Positions 9,637-17,549 of a DNA stretch of 64,000 nt are shown here, one piece after another. The DNA lies in contig CAMFGY010000011.1 of NCBI GenBank assembly GCA_945952065.1, forward strand, positions 1 through 64,000. The letters run 5' to 3'. The position numbers and the translations under genes are program-made. Position 1 is the stretch's first letter; each line of letters opens with the position of its first letter. The notes beneath the pieces are model-generated. The model had not been told where the DNA came from. It made no database searches and worked only from the letters and a program-made list of their open reading frames with translations. Source of the DNA: an uncultured Burkholderiales bacterium. GTDB lineage: Bacteria; Pseudomonadota; Gammaproteobacteria; Burkholderiales; Burkholderiaceae_C.

Positions 9637-10670
9637 ACCGCAACGCCCTTTTGCCCACAAGCCCCATCGGCAGCCCCAGCTACAGCCCGGCCTTCGCGCA
9701 GCAGCGCGGCGACCTGGTGCTGATCGTCGACGATGTGCCCGACAACCTGAACCTGCTGCATGACGCCTTGGAGGAGTCGGGCTACACCGTGCTGGTGGCC
9801 ACCAGTGGGGAGGCCGCCCTGAAACGCGCGCTGCAAGCCCAGCCCGACATCGTGCTTTTGGATGCAGTGATGCCGGGCCTGGACGGCTTTGAAGTGGCCC
9901 GCCGGCTGAAGGCCCAGGCTGCCACCGCACACATCCCCATCGTCTTCATGACCGGGCTGCGGGAGATCGAGCATTTGTTGGCCGCGCTCGAGGCGGGCGG
10001 GGTGGACTATGTGAGCAAACCCATACGCCCGAAAGAAGTGCTGGCACGCATGCAAGTGCATCTGCGCAGCGCTCGGCAAGCGCAAGGCGCGGTGCAAACC
10101 CGCCGTGCCTTGGATGCTTTTGGCTACGCCAGCATCACCGTGCGCGCCAGCGACGGCCGACTGATGTGGCAGACCCCTTTGGCGCGCGAACTGCTGCAAG
10201 CCTACTTTGGCAAGGTCGACACGCGGGCGCCGGAGCCGGTGCTCGACTGGCTGCAACGCCACGCGCCCGCTGCGCGTGAACAGCTGATCGAGCCGCCGCG
10301 ACTGCTGCTGGAGCGCGGCCCCCGGCGGCTGAGCTTTGCCCTGCATCAGCAACTGAGCGCCGAGAGCGCGGGCGACAGCGCCGAAGAAGCCGGCCATTGG
10401 TTGATCGTCATGCGCGAGCGCTCCGACGCCGCCATCATTGAAGCCATGGGCCTGAACTTTCGCCTCACCGCCCGCGAGGCCGAGGTCTTGTACTGGGTGA
10501 TCAAAGGCAAGATCAACCGCGACATTGCCGACATCTTGGGCGCCAGCCCCGCCACCGTCAAAAAACACCTGGAGCGTGTGTTTGCGAAGTTAGGCGTCGA
10601 AACCCGCACCGCCGCCGCCGCCATGGCCCTGGGCCGCATCCGCCAGCTGCATCCGCAGTGGGAGCTGTAA
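9633..10670 (+). CDS. REC-LuxR response regulator partner of the permease-kinase
   Basis: A 345-residue regulator. The receiver (28-150) has the acidic pocket DD at 33-34, phospho-acceptor Asp77 in IVLLDAVMPG and Lys129. A middle region of about 110 residues precedes a C-terminal LuxR/FixJ helix-turn-helix (LTAREAEVLYWVIKGKINRD onward). It is translationally coupled to the hybrid kinase (ATGA overlap), so the two form a pair. Likely targets are the neighbouring urt and perhaps ure genes; a TAC-N10-GTA dyad upstream of urtA is a candidate site. No direct evidence of targets. Confidence 0.9.
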   Translation: MNRNALLPTSPIGSPSYSPAFAQQRGDLVLIVDDVPDNLNLLHDALEESGYTVLVATSGEAALKRALQAQPDIVLLDAVMPGLDGFEVARRLKAQAATAHIPIVFMTGLREIEHLLAALEAGGVDYVSKPIRPKEVLARMQVHLRSARQAQGAVQTRRALDAFGYASITVRASDGRLMWQTPLARELLQAYFGKVDTRAPEPVLDWLQRHAPAAREQLIEPPRLLLERGPRRLSFALHQQLSAESAGDSAEEAGHWLIVMRERSDAAIIEAMGLNFRLTAREAEVLYWVIKGKINRDIADILGASPATVKKHLERVFAKLGVETRTAAAAMALGRIRQLHPQWEL

Positions 10671-10796
10671 TCGTCTGCGTTCAGAGACAGCCCAGGCAGT
10701 GCCCGCCTCGCCCCAGGCTGGTGCCCCAAGAAAAGGCGCTCGCCCCGCGCTGGGGCGCGCGCACAGGCCTGAGCGCCCTTGAAAAAGTTGCCGGCG

Positions 10797-10827
10797 AAAA
10801 AAAGCCCCAAGCTTTTGGCCTGGGGCT
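10797..10827 (-). terminator. Intrinsic terminator of the candidate sRNA / hydrolase
   Basis: AGCCCCA at 10803-10809 pairs with TGGGGCT at 10821-10827, with two further inner pairs past an A-C mismatch; the minus strand ends in seven T. Only the minus direction has the U tract. It would end both the candidate sRNA and any read-through from the alpha/beta hydrolase. Confidence 0.85.
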
Positions 10828-10869
10828 ATGAATCCACCGTGGGTACGGCGGAGGAGACAATCGATGACT
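10797..10869 (-). ncRNA. Candidate sigma-54-dependent small RNA (~73 nt)
   Basis: The predicted transcript starts at about 10869, 12 bases after the -12 element of the promoter at 10880-10896, and ends in the T run at 10797-10803. Within it, 10848-10841 pairs with 10836-10829 as an 8-bp stem with loop ACCC (UCCGCCGU/ACGGUGGA). Just 5' of this is an exposed UCUCCUC stretch complementary to Shine-Dalgarno sequences. The second hairpin is the terminator. No ORF of note. The arrangement matches NtrC/RpoN-driven regulatory RNAs such as NrsZ/NalA in Pseudomonas, but the sequence is not one I recognise. Confidence 0.6.
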
Positions 10870-10879
10870 TCTTGGCTTT

Positions 10880-10896
10880 AGCAGCATTCGTGCCAA
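10880..10896 (-). promoter_or_regulatory. Sigma-54 promoter in the regulator-hydrolase gap
   Basis: The minus strand reads TTGGCACGAATGCTGCT. It matches TGGCACG-N4-TTGCW at all but one base, with the required 12-base distance from -24 GG to -12 GC. It lies 20 bp beyond the stop of the leftward hydrolase and points away from that gene, into a short unit that ends in a terminator and contains no coding sequence. This is why I read it as an sRNA promoter. Confidence 0.7.
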
Positions 10897-10915
10897 CTTT
10901 TTGCAAAGCGCCGTA

Positions 10916-12064
10916 TCAGCGGCGCCGCAGCTGGGCCAGGGTCCATTCGGGCAGCAGCTGCAAATAGCCGGGCACAAAGGCGGCCTCGGCCTCCCAGAGG
11001 TAGCGGGCGCTCATGGCCCAGGTCCAGTCCTCGGGGCGCTGGGTCTGGTAGTGCGCGGCCCGCAAGAGCTGGTGATCGCCGCCGGCAAACACTTTGACCG
11101 CATGGTGTTGCTGCACCAACACTTGGTTGGATAAATCAACAGGCCCGGCATGCAAGAGCTGGGCATAACGTTGCGCCGCAGCGGCGGCGTCCACATTCAG
11201 GTCTTGCGCCCCCCAGACGGCCAAGAACGGCGCCGTCGCCACATGCAAGCCCGCACTGGCATCGGCCCCGCGGTTCAGCGCCACAAAACGATAGCGCTCG
11301 GCGGACAGCCGCGCCGTGTTCGCCCCCGCAGGCGGCGGCTTGCGGGCCTGATAGTCGGCCAGCGCTTGGGCATAGTCGGCATAGCTCAGCGCCGGGTCGG
11401 GCTGGGGCGCCGCCCGCTGCCAAGCCAGCACGGCCTGCACCGCGGCCTCCTGCGTCGCCAGGCCTTCGCGGCGCAAGCGCTGGCGGGTGTAGTACTCGCC
11501 CTGAGAGGCCCAATCGACCGCGCCGCCCACGGTGATCAAAAAGGCCGGCTGCTGCGCCGCAGGCCATTGGGCCGCCTCGGCCAGCACCCAAGCGCCCTGT
11601 GAGAAGCCCAGCAAGCCCAGCCCACGCGCATCCACCTCGGGGCGTTGGGCCAGTGCAGCCATGGCGGCCGCCACTTCGTCGGCTCTTTGCTTCATGGTCT
11701 GGCCCTGCCAGCCCAAGTCCTCGCGGCGCTTGTTCAAGGGCAATGAAAGCCCGGTGCCCGGCTTGTCCCAGCTGAAGCAGGCGATGCCTGCTTTGAGAAA
11801 CGCGTTCATCAACAGGGCGTAGCGATCCAGCCCCCGGTCCTGCGGGCCATCGCCGTGCACAAACAAGACCACCGGATGCGGGCCCGGCCCCTCCGGCAAG
11901 AGCAGGCTGCCCGAGAGCTGATAGCCGTCCTGGCTGAAATTCAAGCCGATTTGCTGCTGCGCCTTCAAGTCATGCGCCGACAAGCGCTGCAGCAAAAACA
12001 CCATCAACACCAGGCACAAGGCCGCCAGGCCCAGCCAAATACTGCGTCGTCTCACTCGGTCCAT
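10916..12064 (-). CDS. Membrane-anchored or secreted alpha/beta hydrolase
   Basis: A 382-residue serine hydrolase. Residues 7-27 form a signal anchor. The oxyanion-hole segment FVHGDGP is at 68-74 and the nucleophile elbow GFSQG centres on Ser155; an acid in GAQDLNVD and a His in GGDHQLL complete a plausible triad. It resembles peptidase S9/dienelactone-hydrolase-like proteins; the substrate is unknown. It lies alone between the permease-kinase module and urtA and is divergent from urtA with about 210 bp between starts. Confidence 0.85.
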   Translation of the reverse strand: MDRVRRRSIWLGLAALCLVLMVFLLQRLSAHDLKAQQQIGLNFSQDGYQLSGSLLLPEGPGPHPVVLFVHGDGPQDRGLDRYALLMNAFLKAGIACFSWDKPGTGLSLPLNKRREDLGWQGQTMKQRADEVAAAMAALAQRPEVDARGLGLLGFSQGAWVLAEAAQWPAAQQPAFLITVGGAVDWASQGEYYTRQRLRREGLATQEAAVQAVLAWQRAAPQPDPALSYADYAQALADYQARKPPPAGANTARLSAERYRFVALNRGADASAGLHVATAPFLAVWGAQDLNVDAAAAAQRYAQLLHAGPVDLSNQVLVQQHHAVKVFAGGDHQLLRAAHYQTQRPEDWTWAMSARYLWEAEAAFVPGYLQLLPEWTLAQLRRR

Positions 12065-12151
12065 GTGCTTTGCACGCCCTCACCCCAATTTCCCCAATTT
12101 CATGTGGCTCCTGCGGAGCCCGGGCAGGATAGCGGATCGCTGATAGCCCTG

Positions 12152-12167
12152 TACGCCATCTGCCGTA
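12152..12167. promoter_or_regulatory. TAC-N10-GTA dyad, candidate LuxR-type regulator site upstream of urtA
   Basis: The sequence TACGCCATCTGCCGTA has inverted ends of the type bound by NarL/FixJ-class regulators. It lies 108 bp upstream of the urtA ATG in the 210-bp divergent gap. The adjacent REC-LuxR regulator (9633-10670) is the obvious candidate ligand. This rests on pattern and position only; I could not define a confident -35/-10 pair next to it. Confidence 0.35.
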
Positions 12168-12274
12168 TATCGTTGGGGCCGGGGGATGCCTACATTGAGC
12201 CCGTCTGCCCGAAGCGCCTTGCGGCCTCGGGCCCCGGACTCAAGCACCGTCCACATCCTCACAGGAGCGAAACC

Positions 12275-13564
12275 ATGCATCAAGACCAGCCCCGCCGCCG
12301 TGCGCTGAAGACCTTCAAGACCCTGGCCTTGGCCAGCGCCCTGGCCAGCCTGGGCTTCAGCGGCTTGAACGCCCAAGCCGCCGACACCATCAAGGTCGGC
12401 GTGTTGCACAGCCTCTCGGGCACCATGGCCATCTCGGAAACCGTGCTCAAGGACACGGTGCTGATGGCCATCGACGAGATCAACGCCAAGGGCGGCGTGC
12501 TAGGCAAAAAGCTGGAACCGGTGGTGGTGGACCCTGCCTCCAACTGGCCGCTGTTTGCGGAAAAGACCAAGCAGTTGCTGACGCAAGACAAGGTCTCGGT
12601 GATCTTTGGCTGCTGGACCTCGGTGTCGCGCAAATCGGTGCTGCCGGTGGTGGAAGAACTCAACGGCCTGCTCTTCTACCCGGTGCAGTACGAGGGCGAA
12701 GAGCTCAGCAAAAACGTCTTCTACACCGGCGCCGCGCCGAACCAGCAGGCCATCCCGGCGGTGGACTATTTGATGAGCAAGGACGGCGGTGCCGCCAAGC
12801 GCTGGGTGCTTTTGGGCACCGACTATGTCTACCCCCGCACCACCAACAAAATCTTGCGCGCCTATCTCAAAACCAAGGGCGTGAAGGATACGGACATCGA
12901 CGAGAAGTACACGCCCTTCGGGCATAGCGACTACCAAACCATCGTGGCCGACATCAAGAAGTTCTCGGCCGGTGGCAAGACGGCGGTGGTCTCCACCATC
13001 AACGGCGACTCCAATGTGCCCTTCTACAAAGAACTGGGTAATGCGGGGCTGAAGGCCAAGGACGTGCCGGTGGTGGCCTTCTCGGTCGGCGAAGAAGAGC
13101 TGCGCGGCGTGGACACCAAACCGCTGGTCGGCCACTTGGCGGCCTGGAACTACTTCATGTCCATCAAGAACCCGGCCAATACCGAGTTCATCAAGAAGTG
13201 GAGCGACTACGCCAAGGCCAAGGGTCTGGCCGGCCACAAAGACAAGCCGCTGACCAATGACCCCATGGAGGCCACTTACATCGGCATCCAGATGTGGAAG
13301 CAGGCGGTGGAGAAGGCCAAGAGCACCGAGGTGGACAAGGTCATTGCCGCCATGGCCGGCCAGACCTACACCGCGCCCTCGGGCATCACCTCCAAGATGG
13401 ACGAGAAGAACCACCATCTGCACAAATCGGTGTTCATCGGTGAGATCAAGGCGGACGGCCAGTTCAATGTGGTCTGGAAGACCCCCGCCCCGGTCAAGGC
13501 CAAGCCATGGAGCCCCTACATCGAAGGCAATGACAAAAAGCCCGATGAGCCGGTGAAGAAGTAA
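12275..13564 (+). CDS. urtA: Urea ABC transporter substrate-binding protein
   Basis: UrtA is the periplasmic receptor of the high-affinity urea importer. The ATG at 12275 follows AGGAG by 7 bases and starts a 429-residue protein with an export signal (Arg-rich start, cleavage near AQAAD). The mature part begins TIKVGVLHSLSGTMAISE, typical of the UrtA branch of branched-chain amino-acid type binding proteins, with FGCWTSVSRKSVLPV and LLFYPVQYEG also diagnostic. It is the first gene of urtABCDE. Confidence 0.96.
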   Translation: MHQDQPRRRALKTFKTLALASALASLGFSGLNAQAADTIKVGVLHSLSGTMAISETVLKDTVLMAIDEINAKGGVLGKKLEPVVVDPASNWPLFAEKTKQLLTQDKVSVIFGCWTSVSRKSVLPVVEELNGLLFYPVQYEGEELSKNVFYTGAAPNQQAIPAVDYLMSKDGGAAKRWVLLGTDYVYPRTTNKILRAYLKTKGVKDTDIDEKYTPFGHSDYQTIVADIKKFSAGGKTAVVSTINGDSNVPFYKELGNAGLKAKDVPVVAFSVGEEELRGVDTKPLVGHLAAWNYFMSIKNPANTEFIKKWSDYAKAKGLAGHKDKPLTNDPMEATYIGIQMWKQAVEKAKSTEVDKVIAAMAGQTYTAPSGITSKMDEKNHHLHKSVFIGEIKADGQFNVVWKTPAPVKAKPWSPYIEGNDKKPDEPVKK

Positions 13565-13584
13565 GCGCTGTTCGCTTTTCTCCA

Positions 13585-13612
13585 TCCTTCTTCCTTCTTC
13601 CTTCTTCCTTCT
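13585..13612. repeat. Heptanucleotide tandem repeat in the urtA-urtB gap
   Basis: Four perfect copies of TCCTTCT run in tandem and continue as a partial fifth copy to about 13617. The tract lies in the 159-bp gap between urtA and urtB and is CT-rich on the coding strand, so slippage would change leader spacing rather than reading frame. Confidence 0.9.
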
Positions 13613-13723
13613 TCCTTTTTCATTGCCTGACCCTCGCCCCTCCCTCACGGCCCTTGGCCCGTGGGTGCGAGGAGGCTGGGGAGGGCGCCCTCGACCGCCA
13701 AGGCTTGAAACGGAGTTGTTGCC

Positions 13724-15370
13724 ATGATTTCCACCGGGCGCAAGGCCCTGCGTTCCATGCGATGGCGGCGCTGCCTGCAAGGGCTTCTCTTGATCCTCAG
13801 CGCTTGCTTGCTGGGCAGCCAGGCCTGGGCCCTGAGCCGCGAGCAGGCGCTGGCCATGGCCGCCAGCGAGGACAGCGAGGTGCGCATCGCCGCGATGAAC
13901 GCCGCCCTGGCCGCCGCTGCCCGCCAGCCCGACGCGCGGCTGCAGCCCTTTTTGCAAGCCCTGGCCAATGAAGAACTGAAGCAGGCCGGCGCGCAGCTGC
14001 TGATCGTGCCGGCCAGCGGCGCCGCGGTAGACGCGCTCAGCGGCCAGCCGGTGCCGAGCCTGCCGGCCGATCTGGACGATGTGCCGGTGAACAACCGCTT
14101 GCGCGGTGAACTGGATCTGGCCTTGGCCGCGCTCAAACTCTTCAATGGCACGGCCAAAGAGCGCTTGGACGCGGCCCAGGCCTTGCAGCAAGACGCCAGC
14201 GAGTCGCGGCTGCCGCTCTTGGAGCAAGCGCTGGCACAAGAGCCCGATGCCGCGGTGCGCAGCGAGTTGCAGTTGGCCCGCGCCGCCGTGTTGAGCGGCA
14301 GCCCCGAGGCCGCCAAGCGTCTGCGCGCGGCGCAGCAGCTGGGTGAGTCTGACAGCCCCGCCACCCTGCTTTTGCTGAACCAGCGCTTGGACGAAGAGCG
14401 CGACCCCGCCGTCAAGAGTGCACTGCAACTCGCGCTGCGCAAGGTGCAGGCTTCGCTGGCCTGGGGCGAGCGCCTGGGCGCGCTGTTCTCGGGCCTGAGC
14501 CTGGGCAGCCTCTTGCTGCTTGTGGCCTTGGGCCTGGCCATCACCTACGGCCTGATGGGCGTCATCAATATGGCGCATGGCGAGCTGATGATGATCGGCG
14601 CCTATGCCACCTATCTGGTGCACCTGGGCTTTCGCTTGTGGCTGCCGCCGAGCTGGTTCAACGCCTATCTGCTCTTGGCCGTGCCGGTGGCTTTTTTGAG
14701 CGCCGCGGCCGTGGGCCTCTTGATGGAGCGGCTGGTGTTGCGCTGGCTCTATGGCCGGCCTTTGGAGTCGCTCTTGGCCACCTGGGGCTTGAGCCTGGTG
14801 CTGATGCAAAGCGTGCGCAGCCTGTTTGGCGCGCAAAACGTCGGCGTTGAAAACCCCGCCTGGATGAGCGGGGCTTGGCAGGCCTTGCCCAATCTGAGCC
14901 TGCCCTACAACCGGCTGTGGATTCTGCTGTTTGCCGGCCTGGTCTTGGGCGGCATGAGCTGGCTGATCCAGCGCACCCGGCTGGGCCTGTTTGTGCGCGG
15001 CGTGACGCAAAACCGCCCCATGGCCGCTTGCATGGGCGTCAACACCGCCCGCATCGACAGCTACGCCTTCGCCCTGGGCTCGGGCATTGCCGGGCTGGCC
15101 GGCTGCGCGCTCAGCCAGGTGGGCAATGTGGGCCCGGACCTGGGGCAGAGCTATATCGTCGATGCCTTCATGGTGGTGGTGCTGGGCGGCGTGGGCCAGT
15201 TGGCCGGCACCGTCTACGCCGCCCTGGGCCTGGGGCTGCTGAACAAGCTGCTGGAAGGCGTGGTCGGCGCGGTGCTGGCCAAGATTGCCGTGCTGGTGTT
15301 CATCATCATCTTCATCCAAAAGCGCCCGCAAGGCCTGTTTGCGATGAAGGGTCGGGCGGTGGAGGCTTGA
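13724..15370 (+). CDS. urtB: Urea ABC transporter permease UrtB
   Basis: A 548-residue LivH-like permease. It has a signal-like hydrophobic segment at about 20-38, then a helical periplasmic domain of about 200 residues found specifically in UrtB, and from about residue 255 the permease proper (YGLMGVINMAHGELMMIGAYATY) with about eight membrane spans. It pairs with UrtC to form the urea channel. It follows urtA after a 159-bp gap, so some differential expression of the binding protein is possible. Confidence 0.95.
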   Translation: MISTGRKALRSMRWRRCLQGLLLILSACLLGSQAWALSREQALAMAASEDSEVRIAAMNAALAAAARQPDARLQPFLQALANEELKQAGAQLLIVPASGAAVDALSGQPVPSLPADLDDVPVNNRLRGELDLALAALKLFNGTAKERLDAAQALQQDASESRLPLLEQALAQEPDAAVRSELQLARAAVLSGSPEAAKRLRAAQQLGESDSPATLLLLNQRLDEERDPAVKSALQLALRKVQASLAWGERLGALFSGLSLGSLLLLVALGLAITYGLMGVINMAHGELMMIGAYATYLVHLGFRLWLPPSWFNAYLLLAVPVAFLSAAAVGLLMERLVLRWLYGRPLESLLATWGLSLVLMQSVRSLFGAQNVGVENPAWMSGAWQALPNLSLPYNRLWILLFAGLVLGGMSWLIQRTRLGLFVRGVTQNRPMAACMGVNTARIDSYAFALGSGIAGLAGCALSQVGNVGPDLGQSYIVDAFMVVVLGGVGQLAGTVYAALGLGLLNKLLEGVVGAVLAKIAVLVFIIIFIQKRPQGLFAMKGRAVEA

Positions 15371-15589
15371 ATGACACCCATTGAACTTGCCCTCGTGACC
15401 CAGCCCCTCGGGCGCCACTCATCGAAGCAGAGCCAAAGCGGCGCCATGGAAGGCTGGCCGGGTGCTTTGCGCAGCGAAGTAAAGGAGGAGGCACGGTCGG
15501 AGGCCGTGCCGGGGGACATGAGCGCAGTAAAGCGCCCGGTCAGCCTGACCATCGAGCAGGCACCACTTCTAAGGGCAGAACAGCCATGA
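15371..15589 (+). CDS. Small ORF filling the urtB-urtC gap (doubtful)
   Basis: A 72-residue frame begins with ATG directly after the urtB TGA and overlaps the urtC ATG by 4 bases, which would be perfect coupling. However, the product (Ser/Glu/Ala-rich, no hydrophobic or known motif) is unrecognisable, and the gap contains a 7-bp hairpin, GGCACGG/CCGTGCC, around 15492-15512. The frame may be an intergenic spacer that happens to be open. Confidence 0.2.
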   Translation: MTPIELALVTQPLGRHSSKQSQSGAMEGWPGALRSEVKEEARSEAVPGDMSAVKRPVSLTIEQAPLLRAEQP

Positions 15590-16671
15590 CGTCCAAACCG
15601 AAAGCACTCCTCAGCCCCCAAGCCTGGCTCGGCTTTGGCAGCGCGCTGCTGCTCATCACCGTGCTGGTTCCCGCCCTGAACCTGTGGATGCCCGAGGGTC
15701 AGGTCTTGCACATGAGCGACTATGCCGTGGGCCTGGTCGGCAAGATCATGTGCTACGCCATCTGTGCCCTGGCCATGGACTTGATCTGGGGCTTGGCCGG
15801 CATTTTGTCCTTGGGCCACGGCCTCTTTTTTGCGCTGGGCGGCTATGTGATGGGCATGTATTTGATGCGCCAGATCGGCAGCGACGGCCAGTACCAAAGC
15901 GCTCTGCCCGACTTCATGGTGTTTCTGGACTGGAAGGCCCTGCCCTGGCACTGGGCCTTGAGCGACAGCCTGGCCGCCACGCTGCTGCTGGTGCTCTTGG
16001 TGCCGGGCTTGGTGGCCTCGGTGTTCGGCTACTTTGCCTTTCGCTCGCGCATCAAAGGGGTGTATTTCTCCATCATCACCCAGGCCCTCACCTATGCGGC
16101 CATGCTGCTGTTCTTCCGCAATGAAACCGGCTTTGGCGGCAACAACGGCTTCACCGACTTCAAGCGCATCGCCGGCCATGCGATTGCCACGCCGGGCATG
16201 CGCATGCTGCTGTTTGTGCTCAGCGGCTTGGCCTTGCTGGGCTTTTATCTGCTGGCCCGCTGGATCAGCCAGAGCAAGTTCGGCCGCGTGCTGCTGGCGG
16301 TGCGTGACGCCGAATCTCGACTGATGTTTTGCGGCTATTCGCCGCTGCCCTACAAGCTGACGATCTGGACGCTGTCGGCCCTGATGTGCGGCGTGGCCGG
16401 GGCGCTGTATGTGCCGCAGGTCGGCATCATCAACCCCAGCGAGATGAGCGTGGCCAATTCCATCGAAATCGCCGTTTGGACGGCGGTCGGCGGGCGCGGC
16501 AGCCTGCTGGGCCCCGTGGTGGGCGCTTTTGCGGTCGGCGGGGCCAAGAGCTGGTTGACCGTCAGCGCCCCCGAAGTCTGGCTCTATGTGCTGGGCGCCC
16601 TGTTCATCGCCGTCACCCTGTTCTTGCCGCAGGGCTTGGCCGGCCTGTTCAAAGCCCGAGGCAAGACATGA
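15586..16671 (+). CDS. urtC: Urea ABC transporter permease UrtC
   Basis: A 361-residue LivM-like permease with about ten hydrophobic spans. Signature segments include ICALAMDLIWGLAGILSLGH, FRNETGFGGNNGFTDFK and WTAVGGRGSLLGPVVGAF, which separate UrtC from amino-acid LivM proteins. It forms the transmembrane channel with UrtB. Its stop overlaps the urtD ATG. Confidence 0.96.
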   Translation: MTSKPKALLSPQAWLGFGSALLLITVLVPALNLWMPEGQVLHMSDYAVGLVGKIMCYAICALAMDLIWGLAGILSLGHGLFFALGGYVMGMYLMRQIGSDGQYQSALPDFMVFLDWKALPWHWALSDSLAATLLLVLLVPGLVASVFGYFAFRSRIKGVYFSIITQALTYAAMLLFFRNETGFGGNNGFTDFKRIAGHAIATPGMRMLLFVLSGLALLGFYLLARWISQSKFGRVLLAVRDAESRLMFCGYSPLPYKLTIWTLSALMCGVAGALYVPQVGIINPSEMSVANSIEIAVWTAVGGRGSLLGPVVGAFAVGGAKSWLTVSAPEVWLYVLGALFIAVTLFLPQGLAGLFKARGKT

Positions 16672-17549
16672 CCCCCGAACTGATGAGCGCCGGGCGCGAG
16701 CGCCTGCAAGATCGCCGGGACCGCGAGGCGTCTGCGGCGGCCCTGGGCGGCTCCGGCGGGCGGCGGGCTGGCTATTCACGCCCCCACCAGCCGGGCACGC
16801 TGGACCTGACCCACGGCCGCATCCTGTACCTGGAAGACGTGAGCGTGTCGTTTGACGGCTTTCAGGCCCTCAAGCAACTCTCGCTGGACATTGCGCCTGG
16901 CGAGCTGCGCTGCATCATCGGGCCGAACGGCGCCGGCAAGACCACGCTGATGGACATCATCACCGGCAAGACCCGGCCCGACAGCGGACGCGTGTTCTTC
17001 GGCAGCACCATCGACCTGCTGCGCCACAGCGAGGCCGAAATTGCCAGCATGGGCCTGTGCCGCAAGTTCCAAAAGCCCACGGTCTTTGAAGCCCTGACGG
17101 TGTTTGAAAACCTCGAACTCGCCTTGAAGGCGCCGCGCGGCGTGGCCGCGGCCCTGTGGCATCGCCTGAGCGGCGAGCAGCGCGACCGGCTGGACGAGGT
17201 GCTGGGCCTGATTCAGCTGAGCGAGCACTGGCAGCGCCCCGCCGGCCTGCTCAGCCACGGCCAAAAGCAATGGCTGGAGATCGGCATGCTCTTGATGCAA
17301 GCGCCCAAGCTGCTGCTGCTGGACGAGCCGGTGGCCGGCATGACCGACCAAGAAACCGAGCGCACCGCCGAGTTGCTTTTGTCCTTGACGCCCCAGCATT
17401 CGCTGGTCGTGGTGGAGCACGACATGAGCTTCATCGCGCGCATCGCGCAAACCGTGAGCGTGCTCTGCGAAGGCGCGCTGCTGGCCCAAGGCACGCTGGC
17501 CCAGGTGCAGGCCGACGAGCGGGTCATTGAGGTCTATCTGGGGAGATGA
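16668..17549 (+). CDS. urtD: Urea ABC transporter ATPase UrtD
   Basis: A 293-residue LivG-like ATPase. The start is the ATG overlapping the urtC stop by 4 bases. Residues 1-48 are a charged, low-complexity extension; the P-loop GPNGAGKTT is at 85-93 and Walker B reads LLLLDEPVAGM. The ABC signature is the UrtD-type LSHGQKQWLEIG rather than LSGGQ. It acts with UrtE to power urea import and overlaps urtE by 4 bases. Confidence 0.95.
   Translation: MTPELMSAGRERLQDRRDREASAAALGGSGGRRAGYSRPHQPGTLDLTHGRILYLEDVSVSFDGFQALKQLSLDIAPGELRCIIGPNGAGKTTLMDIITGKTRPDSGRVFFGSTIDLLRHSEAEIASMGLCRKFQKPTVFEALTVFENLELALKAPRGVAAALWHRLSGEQRDRLDEVLGLIQLSEHWQRPAGLLSHGQKQWLEIGMLLMQAPKLLLLDEPVAGMTDQETERTAELLLSLTPQHSLVVVEHDMSFIARIAQTVSVLCEGALLAQGTLAQVQADERVIEVYLGR

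Noticed and set aside
7696-9930. Long antisense open frame (744 codons) over the hybrid kinase
   Set aside because: It mirrors a strongly supported gene; high GC creates long shadow frames, and the product is Gln/Gly/Ala-rich without domains. The same applies to antisense frames at 12500-15418 and 55341-58184.
10861-10880. Plus-strand ribosome site plus ATG giving a five-codon ORF (MTSWL)
   Set aside because: Too short to support as a gene; the same bases are better explained by the minus-strand promoter and sRNA.
11101-11120. TGGTG-N6-CACCA dyad upstream of the sRNA promoter as NtrC operator
   Set aside because: NtrC sites have the opposite orientation (GCAC...GTGC), and the dyad is inside the hydrolase coding sequence about 210 bp away.
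12101-12125. GGCTCC-TGC-GGAGCC palindrome upstream of urtA as a sigma-54 promoter
   Set aside because: The -24 half partly fits but the -12 half does not (GAGCC); better seen as a small hairpin.
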